Assembly: GCF_000334895.1 (NCBI RefSeq) | Contig: NZ_BAFM01000009.1 | Location: forward strand, 83,354 to 147,353 | Length of the DNA stretch: 64,000 bases | Reading direction: 5' to 3' | From: Halococcus agarilyticus | GTDB taxonomy: Archaea > Halobacteriota > Halobacteria > Halobacteriales > Halococcaceae | Shown: piece by piece, positions 40,266 through 49,902 of the stretch | How positions within the stretch are numbered: the first letter of the stretch is position 1 | How the letters are laid out: every line of letters starts with the position of its first letter | Notes under the pieces: generated by a model | What the model saw: the letters and a program-made list of their open reading frames with translations, nothing else | Database searches by the model: none | What the model was told of the DNA's origin: nothing | Position numbers and translations under genes: made by a program

Positions 40266-42630
40266 GCCAGAGCGGATGAGCCGGGTGTCGATCACGGGCG
40301 CAAAGCGCGTGCTCGACGACGTGATCGAGACCACCCACGATCTCAACCTGCTCCACGTGACCGACTACGACGGCGCGTGGGAGGGGTTCGAGCCGGGTGA
40401 CCCGATCGCCGGCGCGGACGAGGCCGCCGAACGCCTCGTCACCGTGCGCTCGCTCGAATCGATCCTCGACATCGAGGATCGCGACGCACCGAGCGGGGGC
40501 GTCGACACCGACGACCTCGCCGACCGACTCGAACGCGTCCGCGGGGCGGTCAACGACTACGACGATCGACGCGGCGACCTCCGCGACGAACGCCGTGCAC
40601 TCGACGAGCGCGCCGACGCGATGGCCCCGCTCTCGACGCTCGGGATCGACCTCGACCTCCTCTCCGGCTACGACTCGCTCGAAACCAGCGTCGGCGAGGG
40701 CGACGAGCGAGCGGTCAGGGACGCACTCGACGCCGCCGACGACGTCGATCGCTACGAGACGTTCGCCGAGGACGGCGTTATCGCGGTGTTCGCCCACCCG
40801 ACGTCGGGATCGAGCGACGTACTCGAAGACACCCTGGTCGGCGCGGAGTTCGCGGCGATCGAGGTCCCCGACGCCGAGCAGAGCCCCGCAGCGTACCTCG
40901 ACGGCCTCGACGAGCGCCGTGCGGAGCTCGATCGCGAGATCGAGTCCGTCGAGGCCGACCTCGACGACCTCCGCGCCGAACACGGCGACTTCCTGCTCGC
41001 AGCCGAGGAACGGCTGACCATCGAGGTCGAGAAGCGCGAGATCCCGCTCGCCTTTGCAACCACGAAGAACGCGTTCGTGGCCGAGGGCTGGCTGCCGACC
41101 GAGGGATTCGTCGACCTCGCGGAGGCGCTCGAAGCCAGCGTCGGCGAGCACTGCGAGGTCGAGGAGCTCGAACGTGCCGCCTACGACAGCAGCGGCCAGG
41201 TCGCCGACCGCGAACCGACCGGCCCGACCGAACCCGGTGTGGGCGACCCCGAAACCGCCGCGGACGGCAGTGGGAACGCCGACGAGCAGTCGAGCGGGCT
41301 CCAGTCACTGGACGACGACGGCGACTCGGACGAGAGCCGGCTCGAAGCGGATGGGGGTGAGCACGCCGAAGGCGTGCGATCCTCGTCGGTCGAGCGAAGC
41401 GAGTCCGACGGCGGTGAGCGCGAGCGCAGCGAGCGCGAGTCTCGTCGGGGCGCGGAGCGGTCCGACGGCGGGACCGAAACCAGAATGGCCGACGGTGAGC
41501 CGCCGGTGGTCCAGGAGAACCCGCGCGGCGTGCGGCCGTTCGAACTCCTGACGAAGGCGGTCGGCCGACCGTCGTACGCCGAGTTCGATCCGACGATCAT
41601 CCTGTTCCTGACGTTCCCGCTGATGTTCGGGTTCATGATCGGCGACGTCGGCTACGGGCTGATCTACACCGGGATCGGCTACTGGGTGTACTCCAGCTTC
41701 GACTCCGATACGTTCCAGCGGTTCGGCGCGGTCGCGCTCGCGGCCGGCATCTCGACGACCGTGTTCGGCGTGCTCTACGGCGAGATCTTCGGACTCCATC
41801 TGGTTTCGGCGTACCTCTGGGAGGGCGTCGTCGGCCTCTCGCACGCGCCGATCGAGAAGGGACTCTCGCCCGCGACCAGCTACTGGGCCCGGACGTGGTT
41901 CGTCGTCACCGCGCTGTTCGGGATCCTCCATCTCAATCTCGCGTGGATCTTCGAGTTCATCGAGGAGTACAGCTTCCACGGGTTCGCCGACGCGCTGAAG
42001 GAGACCGGCTCGTGGCTGCTGGCGCTGAATGGGCTCTGGCTGTTCATCTTCAGCCGGCTGTTCGACGGCTCGAAGCCCGATCTCCTCTTCGAGGTGTTCA
42101 GCAGCGGTGACGTGGCGGCGTTCGAGCTCGGCTTCACCGGCTTCCCGGCGTGGGTCGGGATCGTCGGCGGCGTTGCGTTCTTCGCCGGTCTCGGGCTGTT
42201 GGCCGTCGGTCCAACCCACGAGCTCGTCGAGGCGCACCAGGTGCTCGCACACGTGCTATCCTACCTCCGGATCGCCGCCGTGTTGCTGGCGAAAGCGGGG
42301 ATGGCCTTCGCGGTCAACCTGCTCGTGCTCGGGGTGTACGTCACCGAGGGCGAGTACCACTTCATCTACGATCCCCACCACATCCCGGCGGATGCGGAGC
42401 TGCTCGGTGCGCTCGGGACGGGACTGATCCACGGCGGGCCGGTGTCGATCCTGCTCGCCGTCGCCGTCCTGCTGGTGGGCCACCTCGTCGTCCTCCTGCT
42501 CGGGATCACCTCGGCGGGGATCCAGTCGATCCGGCTGGAGTACTTCGAGTTCTTCTCGAAGTTCTACGAGGGCAGCGGGGCCGCCTACGAGCCGTTCGGG
42601 TACGCCCGTCGGTTCACCGCCGACGAGTAA
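40258..42630 (+). CDS. atpI: A-type ATP synthase subunit I with repeat-derived insertion
   Basis: Membrane stator/half-channel subunit (790 residues; related to V-ATPase subunit a). An N-terminal cytosolic half with coiled-coil hairpins (RRAELDREIESVEADLDDL) reaches residue ~310, and the membrane half (about seven or eight helices) starts near residue 440. Conserved membrane motifs include GFMIGDVGYG and HVLSYLRIAAVLLAKAG, the latter near the proton path. Between them, residues ~315-412 are an acidic/Ser/Arg low-complexity insertion unusual for the family; part of it (from residue ~364) is DNA also found in the AAA ATPase gene. Operon member. Confidence 0.92.
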   Translation: MLRPERMSRVSITGAKRVLDDVIETTHDLNLLHVTDYDGAWEGFEPGDPIAGADEAAERLVTVRSLESILDIEDRDAPSGGVDTDDLADRLERVRGAVNDYDDRRGDLRDERRALDERADAMAPLSTLGIDLDLLSGYDSLETSVGEGDERAVRDALDAADDVDRYETFAEDGVIAVFAHPTSGSSDVLEDTLVGAEFAAIEVPDAEQSPAAYLDGLDERRAELDREIESVEADLDDLRAEHGDFLLAAEERLTIEVEKREIPLAFATTKNAFVAEGWLPTEGFVDLAEALEASVGEHCEVEELERAAYDSSGQVADREPTGPTEPGVGDPETAADGSGNADEQSSGLQSLDDDGDSDESRLEADGGEHAEGVRSSSVERSESDGGERERSERESRRGAERSDGGTETRMADGEPPVVQENPRGVRPFELLTKAVGRPSYAEFDPTIILFLTFPLMFGFMIGDVGYGLIYTGIGYWVYSSFDSDTFQRFGAVALAAGISTTVFGVLYGEIFGLHLVSAYLWEGVVGLSHAPIEKGLSPATSYWARTWFVVTALFGILHLNLAWIFEFIEEYSFHGFADALKETGSWLLALNGLWLFIFSRLFDGSKPDLLFEVFSSGDVAAFELGFTGFPAWVGIVGGVAFFAGLGLLAVGPTHELVEAHQVLAHVLSYLRIAAVLLAKAGMAFAVNLLVLGVYVTEGEYHFIYDPHHIPADAELLGALGTGLIHGGPVSILLAVAVLLVGHLVVLLLGITSAGIQSIRLEYFEFFSKFYEGSGAAYEPFGYARRFTADE
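41349..41480 (+). repeat. Repeat-family sequence in frame inside atpI
   Basis: GGATGGGGGTGAG, then a perfect palindrome GCACGCC/GGCGTGC with loop GAA (41361-41377), GATCCTCGTCGG, CGAGCGAAGCGAG, CCGACGGCGG, and a second CTCGTCGG...TCCGACGGCGG unit. The order matches 8421-8483 in the AAA ATPase gene. Confidence 0.65.
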
Positions 42631-42727
42631 CTCGATCCGCCGAACCGACGAGTCGTTTCACCGATCGTTTCAACCATCGGACAGCCACAGGCCACGGATC
42701 CAGCGCGTCTCTCGACCGATTTAGGAA

Positions 42728-42735
42728 GTTTTATG
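42728..42735 (+). promoter_or_regulatory. Possible internal promoter before atpK
   Basis: GTTTTATG lies in the 163-nt gap between atpI and atpK, the only long gap in the operon, about 60 nt before the atpK ATG. Extra transcription here would suit the many copies of subunit K needed. Confidence 0.35.
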
Positions 42736-42793
42736 GCCGCTTCGGGGCCAACTCACGCCCGTCGGAAGACCAAGCCAAACGGAATCTCAACCA

Positions 42794-43048
42794 ATGCTCG
42801 AACTCATTCCAGCACTGACGGAACTCGTACTGCAGCAGGGTGGTCCTGCGATCGGCAACCAGGGTATGGCGGCGCTCGCGGTCGGGCTCGGTGCGCTCGG
42901 GACCGGCCTCGCCCAGCGATCGATCGGTGCGGCGGCGGTCGGTGCCGTCGCCGAGGACGACGACATGTTCGTCCAGGCGCTGATCTTCACCGCCCTGCCG
43001 GAGACGCTCATCATCATCGCGTTCGTCACCCTCTTCATCGCAACGTAA
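42794..43048 (+). CDS. atpK: A-type ATP synthase proteolipid subunit K (c-ring)
   Basis: Two-helix rotor subunit of 84 residues. The ion-binding carboxylate is E70 in ALPETLIIIAF; the first helix is GMAALAVGLGALGTGLAQ. Single-hairpin length indicates one carboxylate per two helices. It follows a 163-nt gap with a possible promoter and precedes atpE. Confidence 0.93.
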   Translation: MLELIPALTELVLQQGGPAIGNQGMAALAVGLGALGTGLAQRSIGAAAVGAVAEDDDMFVQALIFTALPETLIIIAFVTLFIAT

Positions 43049-43069
43049 CCTCTCGCCTTTTCACCCACA

Positions 43070-43651
43070 ATGAGTCTCGATACGGTTGCGGAGGACATCA
43101 AAGACGACGCGAGGGACCGGGCCGAACGCATCCGGAACGAGGCCGACGAGCGCGCCGAGGCGATCGTCGCCGAGGCCGAGGCCGACGCCGAGGAGATCCG
43201 CGCCGAGCGCGAGCGCGAGATCGAACGGCGGATCGAACAGGAGCGCGAGCAGAAACTCTCCAGTGCGAAGCTGGAGGCCAAACAGAAACGTCTCGAAGGT
43301 CGCCGCATCGTCCTCGAAGAGACGCGCGAGGAAGCGGAGTCCCGCGTCGCCGGCCTCTCCGGCGAGCGACGCGAGGAACTCACGCGCGAGCTCCTCGACG
43401 ACGCCGCCGACGAGTTCGCGGCCGGCAACACGGTGCGGATCTCGGGGCGGGCCGACGACGCCGACCTGCTCGAATCGCTCGTCGCGGAGTACGACGGGTT
43501 CGAGTACGCCGGCGAGGTCGAGTGTCTCGGCGGCGTGGTCGCCGAGAGCGACGCCTCGCGGGTGCGGGTGAACAACACGTTCGACTCGGTGCTCGATGGC
43601 GTCTGGGAGGATCGCCTCCAGGAAATCAGCACGCGACTGTTCGAGCAATGA
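43070..43651 (+). CDS. atpE: A-type ATP synthase subunit E
   Basis: Peripheral stalk subunit of 193 residues, pairing with H. An N-terminal coiled coil (residues ~10-90, Glu/Arg/Ala rich) is followed by a globular domain containing ESLVAEYDGFEYAGEVECLGGVV and RVRVNNTFDSVL. The stop overlaps the atpC start as ATGA. Confidence 0.92.
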   Translation: MSLDTVAEDIKDDARDRAERIRNEADERAEAIVAEAEADAEEIRAEREREIERRIEQEREQKLSSAKLEAKQKRLEGRRIVLEETREEAESRVAGLSGERREELTRELLDDAADEFAAGNTVRISGRADDADLLESLVAEYDGFEYAGEVECLGGVVAESDASRVRVNNTFDSVLDGVWEDRLQEISTRLFEQ

Positions 43652-44709
43652 GCGTTCGATCGGGCTCGGGCGAGTCGAACTACGAGTACGTCATCGCACG
43701 CGTCCGCTCGCGCCGGTCGCGGCTGTTCGACGAGGACGACTACCGGAAGCTGATCCGGATGGGGCCGAGCGAGATCGCGCGGTTCATGGAGGAGAGCGAG
43801 TACGAGGAGGAGATGAACGCGCTCGGAAGCCGGCACTCCGGCGTGGATCTCATCGAGAACGCGCTCCACCGCAACCTCGCGAACCATTTCGACGACCTCC
43901 TCCGGTTCGCCGACGGGACGCTCTACGACTACATCGCGCGCTACCTCCGGCAGTTCGACGCGTGGAACATCAAGACCGTGCTTCGGGGGCTGTACTCGGA
44001 GGCCGACCGCGAGGCGATCGAGGTCGACCTGATCAGGGCCGGCGAGTTCAGCGACGAACGCATCGATCGACTGCTGGGGGCTGGCTCGATCGAGGAGGTC
44101 GTCACGCTGCTCGACGACACCCTGTTCGGCGAGCCGCTCGCGAACGCCTACGGGGAGTACGAGGAGCGCTCGCTGCTCGTCCCGCTCGAAAACGCGGTCG
44201 ATCGGGCGTTCTACGAGGCGCTCACTGATGGGCTGCCGAACGAGCCGGATCGGGCGACTCAGCTGTACGTCGATTTCCTCGAAAGCGAGATCGACTTCCG
44301 GAACGTCCGGAACGCGCTCCGGCTCTCGCGGAGCGGTGCGGAGATGGATCCCGCCGAGTACTACATCTCGGGCGGGCGGCTGTTCGACGCGGACGAGATC
44401 AGCCAGCTCGTCACCAACACCGACGAGCTGGTCGCGCGGCTGCGCGAGAGCCCCTACGGCGACGACCTCGACGCCGCACTCAGCGAACTCGACACCGCCG
44501 AGAGCCTGCGTGGGTTCGAGCGCGCGCTCGACGCCGCTCTTCTGGAGTACTCCCACGGTCTCTCGAACCGGCACCCGCTGTCGGTCTGTCCGGTGTTCGC
44601 GTTCGTGCTCGCGAAGATGCGCGAGATCGAGAACGTCCGGGCGATCGCCCGGGGCAAGGAGGCGGGGCTCGATCCCGAAACCATCGAGGACGAACTGGTG
44701 ATCCTATGA
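43648..44709 (+). CDS. atpC: A-type ATP synthase subunit C
   Basis: Central-stalk socket (353 residues, V-ATPase subunit d-like) linking rotor ring to the shaft. Helical throughout, with YEYVIARVRSRRSRLF at the start and FVLAKMREIENVRAIARGK near the end, both family marks. Start ATG at the ATGA junction with atpE. A possible 18-codon ORF links its stop to atpF. Confidence 0.92.
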   Translation: MSVRSGSGESNYEYVIARVRSRRSRLFDEDDYRKLIRMGPSEIARFMEESEYEEEMNALGSRHSGVDLIENALHRNLANHFDDLLRFADGTLYDYIARYLRQFDAWNIKTVLRGLYSEADREAIEVDLIRAGEFSDERIDRLLGAGSIEEVVTLLDDTLFGEPLANAYGEYEERSLLVPLENAVDRAFYEALTDGLPNEPDRATQLYVDFLESEIDFRNVRNALRLSRSGAEMDPAEYYISGGRLFDADEISQLVTNTDELVARLRESPYGDDLDAALSELDTAESLRGFERALDAALLEYSHGLSNRHPLSVCPVFAFVLAKMREIENVRAIARGKEAGLDPETIEDELVIL

Positions 44710-44762
44710 CCGACAGGCCGAAACCGACGGGGACCGACTACCCCACAGTGAGCCAGCCATGA
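44706..44762 (+). CDS. Possible 18-codon ORF linking atpC and atpF
   Basis: Starts in the ATGA of the atpC stop and stops in the ATGA of the atpF start. It encodes [18 protein letters not shown]. Without it, 49 untranslated bases would separate the two subunit genes. It may carry ribosomes across; it may equally be chance. Confidence 0.25.
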   Translation: MTDRPKPTGTDYPTVSQP

Positions 44763-45085
44763 GCCAGGAGATCGCGGTCGTCGGGAGTCAGGAGTTCACG
44801 ACGGGCTTTCGGCTCGCGGGCGTCCGGAAGTTCGAGAACGTGCCCGACGACGAGAAGGACGCATCGCTCGACGGCGCGGTCGAGCGGGTGTTCGCGGACG
44901 ACGACGTCGGGATCGTGGTGATGGCCGAGGCGGACATGGAGCATCTCTCGCGCGACGTGCGACAGGACGCCGAAGGCAGCATCGAGCCCACGCTGGTGAC
45001 GCTCGGCGGCGAGGGGGCCGGCAGCGGCGGGCTGCGGGGACAGATCAAACGCGCCATCGGCATCGACTTGATGGACGACGACTAA
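44759..45085 (+). CDS. atpF: A-type ATP synthase subunit F
   Basis: Central-shaft subunit of 108 residues. Rossmann-like start [18 protein letters not shown], then a regulatory C-terminal helix [14 protein letters not shown]. It ends 5 nt before atpA. Confidence 0.92.
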   Translation: MSQEIAVVGSQEFTTGFRLAGVRKFENVPDDEKDASLDGAVERVFADDDVGIVVMAEADMEHLSRDVRQDAEGSIEPTLVTLGGEGAGSGGLRGQIKRAIGIDLMDDD

Positions 45086-45090
45086 CAACT

Positions 45091-46848
45091 ATGAGTCAAG
45101 CAACGGAGACACAGGTCACGGAGGACGGTACGATCGCGAGCGTGAGCGGCCCCGTCGTGGTCGCCACGGACCTCGGAGCCCGGATGAACGACGTGGTGTA
45201 CGTCGGCGACGAAGGGCTGATGGGCGAGGTCATCGAGATCGAGGGCAATCGGACGACGATCCAGGTGTACGAGGAGACCTCGAACGTCGCGCCTGGCGAA
45301 CCCGTCGCGAACACCGGGGAGCCGCTCTCGGTGGATCTCGGGCCCGGCATGCTCTACTCGATCTACGACGGCGTTCAGCGCCCGCTGGACGTGCTCGAAG
45401 ATCAGATGGGTGCGTTCCTCGACCGCGGTGTGGACGCGCCGGGGATCGACCTCGAAGCGGAATGGGAGTTCACGCCCACCGTCGAGGAGGGCGACGAGAT
45501 CGGGGCCGGCGACGTCGTCGGCACAGTACCCGAAACCGAGAGCATCGAACACCGGGTGCTGGTTCCGCCGAACTACGAGGGTGGCGAGGTCACGCAAATC
45601 GAGGAGGGCGAGTTCACCGTCGAGGAACCAGTGGTGGAGATCGACTCCGGCGAGGAGGTCACGATGCACCAGGAGTGGCCGGTGCGCGAGGCCCGTCCTA
45701 CCGTGGACAAGGAGACGCCGACCACGCCCTTGGTCACTGGTCAGCGCGTGCAGGACGGACTCTTCCCGCTCGCGAAGGGCGGGACGGCGGCGATCCCCGG
45801 ACCCTTCGGGAGCGGGAAGACGGTCACCCAGCAGAGCCTCGCGAAGTTCGCCGACGCCGACATCGTGGTGTACATCGGCTGTGGTGAACGGGGCAACGAG
45901 ATGACCGAGGTGATCGACGACTTCCCCGAACTCGAAGACCCCAATACGGGGAAGCCGCTGATGAGCCGCACGTGCTTGATCGCCAACACCTCGAACATGC
46001 CGGTGGCGGCGCGGGAATCCTGTGTGTACACGGGCATCACCATCGCGGAGTACTACCGCGACATGGGGTACGACGTGGCGCTGATGGCCGATTCCACGTC
46101 GCGATGGGCCGAGGCGATGCGGGAGATTTCGAGCCGGCTGGAGGAGATGCCTGGCGAGGAGGGCTACCCCGCCTACCTCGCGGCGCGTCTCTCCGAGTTC
46201 TACGAGCGCGCGGGCTACTTCCAGAACATCAACGGCTCGGAAGGCTCGATCTCGGTCGTCGGCGCGGTCAGCCCACCGGGCGGGGACTTCTCCGAGCCGG
46301 TGACCCAGAACACTCTCCGGATCGTGAAGACGTTCTGGGCGCTCGACAACGACCTCGCCGAACGCCGGCACTTCCCCGCGATCAACTGGGACGAGTCGTA
46401 CTCGCTGTATCGCGACCAGCTCGACCCGTGGTTCGAGGAGAACGTCGCGAGCGACTGGCCGGACGTCCGCCAGTGGGCGATCGACACGCTGGACGAGGAG
46501 AGCGAGCTCCAGGAGATCGTCCAGCTGGTCGGCGAGGACGCGCTGCCCGACGACCAGCAGCTCACCCTCGAGATCGCGCGCTACCTCCGTGAGGCCTTCC
46601 TCCAGCAGAACGCGCTCGACGACGTCGACGCGTACTGCTCGCCGGAGAAGACCTACCTCATCATGGGCGCGATCAAGACCTACAACGACGAGGCGTTCGC
46701 GGCGCTCGACGCCGGCGTGCCGGTCGAGGAGATCACCGATATCGACGCCGCACCGCGGCTGAATCGGATCGGCACGACCGCCGAGTACGAGGAGTTCATC
46801 GACGACGTCGAGGACAGCATCGAGAGCCAGCTCCGAGAGAAATACTAG
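45091..46848 (+). CDS. atpA: A-type ATP synthase catalytic subunit A
   Basis: Catalytic nucleotide-binding subunit of 585 residues. P-loop GPFGSGKT at 237-244 (the A-type form with Phe), preceded by the long A-subunit insertion. [18 protein letters not shown] and [23 protein letters not shown] segments ([20 protein letters not shown]) are signature regions. ATG 6 nt after atpF. Confidence 0.97.
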   Translation: MSQATETQVTEDGTIASVSGPVVVATDLGARMNDVVYVGDEGLMGEVIEIEGNRTTIQVYEETSNVAPGEPVANTGEPLSVDLGPGMLYSIYDGVQRPLDVLEDQMGAFLDRGVDAPGIDLEAEWEFTPTVEEGDEIGAGDVVGTVPETESIEHRVLVPPNYEGGEVTQIEEGEFTVEEPVVEIDSGEEVTMHQEWPVREARPTVDKETPTTPLVTGQRVQDGLFPLAKGGTAAIPGPFGSGKTVTQQSLAKFADADIVVYIGCGERGNEMTEVIDDFPELEDPNTGKPLMSRTCLIANTSNMPVAARESCVYTGITIAEYYRDMGYDVALMADSTSRWAEAMREISSRLEEMPGEEGYPAYLAARLSEFYERAGYFQNINGSEGSISVVGAVSPPGGDFSEPVTQNTLRIVKTFWALDNDLAERRHFPAINWDESYSLYRDQLDPWFEENVASDWPDVRQWAIDTLDEESELQEIVQLVGEDALPDDQQLTLEIARYLREAFLQQNALDDVDAYCSPEKTYLIMGAIKTYNDEAFAALDAGVPVEEITDIDAAPRLNRIGTTAEYEEFIDDVEDSIESQLREKY

Positions 46849-46860
46849 ACTACTACAGCC

Positions 46861-48357
46861 ATGAAAGAATATCAAACGATCGAGGAGATCAGCGGGCCGC
46901 TGGTGTTCGTCGAGATCGACGAACCGGTGGGGTACGACGAGATCGTCGAGATCGAACTGCCGAACGGCGACCAGAAGCGCGGCCAGGTGCTCGAGTCGAG
47001 CGAGGAGTTCGCCTCGATCCAGGTGTTCGAGGGGACCGGCAGCATCAATCGTGATGCCTCGGTCCGGTTCCTCGGCGAGACGATGAAGATGCCCGTCACC
47101 GAGGACCTCCTCGGCAGAGTCCTGGACGGCTCGGGCCGCCCGATCGACGACGGTCCCGAGATCGTGCCCGACGAGCGTCAGGACATCGTGGGCGCGGCGA
47201 TCAACCCCACGGCGCGGGAGTACCCCGAGGAGTTCATCCAGACTGGCGTGTCGGCGATCGACGGGATGAACACGCTCGTGCGAGGTCAGAAGCTCCCGAT
47301 CTTCTCCGGGTCGGGGCTGCCACACAACGACCTCGCGCTCCAGATCGCGCGCCAGGCGTCGGTGCCCGAGGAGGAGGCAGACGCCGGCGACGAAGCCGAC
47401 GACACCGACGTCGAGACCGCGTCGGACGAGGGCTCGGAGTTCGCGGTGGTGTTCGCGGCGATGGGGATCACCGCCGAGGAGTCGAACGAGTTCCTCGCGG
47501 ACTTCGAGCGCACGGGCGCGCTCGAACGCTCGGTGGTCTTTGCGAACCTCGCCGACGACCCGGCGGTCGAACGCCAGATCACCCCGCGACTCGCGCTCAC
47601 CACGGCGGAGTACCTCGCGTTCGAGAAGGGGTATCACGTGCTGGTGATCCTCACCGACATGACCAACTACTGTGAGGCGCTGCGCCAGATCGGCGCGGCG
47701 CGCGAGGAGGTGCCCGGCCGGCGTGGGTATCCCGGGTACATGTACACCGACCTCGCCCAGCTCTACGAGCGCGCGGGCCGGATCAAGGGCCGCGAGGGGT
47801 CGGTGACCCAGATCCCGATCCTGACGATGCCGGGCGACGACGACACCCACCCGATCCCCGACCTGACCGGCTACATCACCGAGGGCCAGATCATGATGGA
47901 TCGGGACCTCAACAGTCAGGGTGTGCAGCCGCCGGTCAACGTCCTCCCCAGCCTCTCGCGGCTGATGGACGACGGGATCGGTGAGGGCCTCACGCGAGCG
48001 GACCACGGCGACGTTTCGGACCAGCTCTACGCGGCCTACGCGGAGGGTGAGGACCTGCGGGATCTCGTGAACATCGTGGGTCGGGAGGCGCTCTCCGAGC
48101 GGGACAACCTGTACCTCGACCTCGCCGACCGGTTCGAGAACGAGTTCGTCGACCAGGGCTTCGACACCAACCGCGAGATCGAGGAGACCCTCGACATCGG
48201 CTGGGAGCTGCTATCGACCCTGCCCAAGACGGAGCTCAACCGGATCGACGAGGACCTCATCGAGGAGCACTACCGCGAGGACGTCGCGACCGAGGCCGGC
48301 GACGAAAGCGCGGCGGACGAAGAGAGCGAGGAGCAGACCGCGGAGGCCGAGGCTTAA
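46861..48357 (+). CDS. atpB: A-type ATP synthase regulatory subunit B
   Basis: Non-catalytic nucleotide-binding subunit of 498 residues; no Walker A GKT, instead [15 protein letters not shown] as expected. An acidic segment ([14 protein letters not shown], residues ~173-197) sits in a surface loop. [21 protein letters not shown] is a family signature. An acidic C-terminal tail is halophilic in style. Between atpA and atpD. Confidence 0.97.
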   Translation: MKEYQTIEEISGPLVFVEIDEPVGYDEIVEIELPNGDQKRGQVLESSEEFASIQVFEGTGSINRDASVRFLGETMKMPVTEDLLGRVLDGSGRPIDDGPEIVPDERQDIVGAAINPTAREYPEEFIQTGVSAIDGMNTLVRGQKLPIFSGSGLPHNDLALQIARQASVPEEEADAGDEADDTDVETASDEGSEFAVVFAAMGITAEESNEFLADFERTGALERSVVFANLADDPAVERQITPRLALTTAEYLAFEKGYHVLVILTDMTNYCEALRQIGAAREEVPGRRGYPGYMYTDLAQLYERAGRIKGREGSVTQIPILTMPGDDDTHPIPDLTGYITEGQIMMDRDLNSQGVQPPVNVLPSLSRLMDDGIGEGLTRADHGDVSDQLYAAYAEGEDLRDLVNIVGREALSERDNLYLDLADRFENEFVDQGFDTNREIEETLDIGWELLSTLPKTELNRIDEDLIEEHYREDVATEAGDESAADEESEEQTAEAEA

Positions 48358-48383
48358 GAGCCTCGCCCCGTTAAGAGAACGAA

Positions 48384-49088
48384 ATGGCCACCGACGTCAA
48401 GCCCACGCGGAAGAACCTGATGGCGATCGAGGACCGCATCGAGCTCTCCGAGCGCGGTCACGACACGCTCGAACAGAAACGCGACGGGCTGATCATGGAG
48501 TTCATGGACATCCTCGACCAGGCCCAGGACGTGCGTTCGGGCCTCTCGGAGGACTACGAGGACGCCCAGGAGGCCATCGACATCGCGCGCGCGATGGACG
48601 GCGACCTCGAAGTTCGCGGGGCGGCGGCGGCGCTCGAAACCCACCCCGAGATCACGCTCCAGTCGCACAACATCATGGGCGTGGTCGTCCCGCAGATCGA
48701 GTCCTCGAAGGTCAAGAAGGACCTCGGAGAGCGCGGCTACGGCGTGATGGGCACGAGTGCCCGGATCGACGAGGCCGCCGACGCCTACGAGGACCTGATC
48801 GAGTCGATCATCCTCGCGGCCGAGGTCGAGACCGCGATGAAGAAGATGCTCCACGAGATCGAGACCACCAAGCGCCGGGTCAACGCCCTCGAGTTCAAGC
48901 TCCTGCCCGAACTCAAGGAGAACCAGGAGTACATCGAGCAGAAGCTCGAAGAGCAGGAGCGCGAGGAGATCTTCCGGATGAAGAAGATCAAAGACAAGAA
49001 GGAGGAAGACGAGCGCGAGGCCCGCGAGACGGCCGAAACCGAAGCCAACGAACGGCCCGAGGGCGAAGTCGCGGTGACCTCTGACTGA
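48384..49088 (+). CDS. atpD: A-type ATP synthase subunit D
   Basis: Central rotor shaft of 234 residues. Long helices at both ends: [19 protein letters not shown] at the start and [19 protein letters not shown] in the late coiled coil. The C-terminal ~50 residues are a charged extension. A T-tract and mosaic repeat follow the stop, ending the operon. Confidence 0.93.
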   Translation: MATDVKPTRKNLMAIEDRIELSERGHDTLEQKRDGLIMEFMDILDQAQDVRSGLSEDYEDAQEAIDIARAMDGDLEVRGAAAALETHPEITLQSHNIMGVVVPQIESSKVKKDLGERGYGVMGTSARIDEAADAYEDLIESIILAAEVETAMKKMLHEIETTKRRVNALEFKLLPELKENQEYIEQKLEEQEREEIFRMKKIKDKKEEDEREARETAETEANERPEGEVAVTSD

Positions 49089-49097
49089 CCACCTCCA

Positions 49098-49420
49098 CTT
49101 TTTTACTTCGTCGGATGTCCTCGCGCGCCGGAGGCGCGCTGCGGGCACCACTCACTTCTCACGGGCGGCGCGAGGCGGCTTCGCCGCCTCGAACTCGCGG
49201 CGCGTAGCGCCGCGCATGGCCCGTTCGCATGGTCAGCGAGACGGCTCCGCCGTCTCGCTCGACTCGCAAAACCCTGTCTCCGTGAGCGAAGCGAACGGAG
49301 GCTCGGAAGGCGAGCGAAGCGAGTCTTCCGGTGGACGAAAAACACCCGCTCGCTCGGCTTCGCCTCGCTCGCGGTGGGATTGCTGGCACTTTTCGCGACC
49401 GCAACCACACCGCCATCACT
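49098..49420. repeat. Mosaic repeat after the ATP synthase operon
   Basis: Order: T-tract (49099-49104), ACTTCGTCGGATGTCC, palindrome 49123-49139 (GCGCGCC, loop GGA), 49171-49191 (CGAGGCGGC, loop TTC), 49196-49214 (CGCGGCGC, loop GTA), 49235-49259 (AGCGAGACGGC, loop TCC), then CGCTCGACTCGCAAAA, and AAAACACCCGCTCGCTCGG. The last blocks match 27097-27150. No gene in 49089-49456. Confidence 0.75.
49099..49139 (+). terminator. Terminator of the atp operon
   Basis: Six T residues 11 nt after the atpD stop, followed by a 7-bp-arm hairpin. Confidence 0.5.
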
Positions 49421-49456
49421 GGCCGACTTTTTCACTATCGCCGTCCTTTCTCATGC

Positions 49457-49864
49457 ATGGACTGTCCCGACTGCAACAGCGAGGTCGTCGCGTTCGCGGT
49501 CCCCGACGACTGCCGCGAGTTCGTGCCTGGCGACGAAACGGGGGTCGCGCTGTGTACGCACTGCCTCGCGCTCCATCCGGCTCCGACAGCGGACTCGGAA
49601 GCCGGCACGAACTCGGAGGCCGATTTCACTGCCGTGAGTCCCGACTTCCCGACGAACGAGGCAGCGGTGCCGATGGCGCTCGCGGTCGGGTTGCTCGACT
49701 CGCTCGCGGTCTATCGATCTGAGGCCGAAGCGCTGCTCGAACGGGTCGAGCGCGCCGGTGCGGACCCACTACTGGTTCTCGATCGTCTCGCCGCCGATCC
49801 CGACCTCGATCCGGGGGTGGACCTCGATCGTCGTCGTCGACAGCTCGAAAGCGTCCGCGAGTGA
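49457..49864 (+). CDS. Zinc-ribbon protein of unknown function (DUF6276-like)
   Basis: Protein of 135 residues. The N-terminus has paired cysteines CPDC and CTHC separated by 30 residues, a zinc ribbon; the rest is helical and acidic. I recall this haloarchaeal form as DUF6276, from memory. The start MDCPDC is chosen as first Met before the ribbon. It follows the atp-terminal repeat and converges with the next gene. Confidence 0.6.
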   Translation: MDCPDCNSEVVAFAVPDDCREFVPGDETGVALCTHCLALHPAPTADSEAGTNSEADFTAVSPDFPTNEAAVPMALAVGLLDSLAVYRSEAEALLERVERAGADPLLVLDRLAADPDLDPGVDLDRRRRQLESVRE

Positions 49865-49902
49865 AGTGGGCGTAGCGAGCGCTGATCGGAACCCGGACCG
49901 AA

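Noticed and set aside
42733..44709. 658-codon version of AtpC
   Set aside because: The upstream part is a shadow frame of atpK and atpE; the ATGA junction at 43648 gives the normal subunit.
45082..48006. 974-codon open frame antisense to atpA and atpB
   Set aside because: It lies fully opposite two certain genes, has the Arg/Val/Leu/Asp-rich composition typical of antisense frames in GC-rich DNA, and shows no domain.
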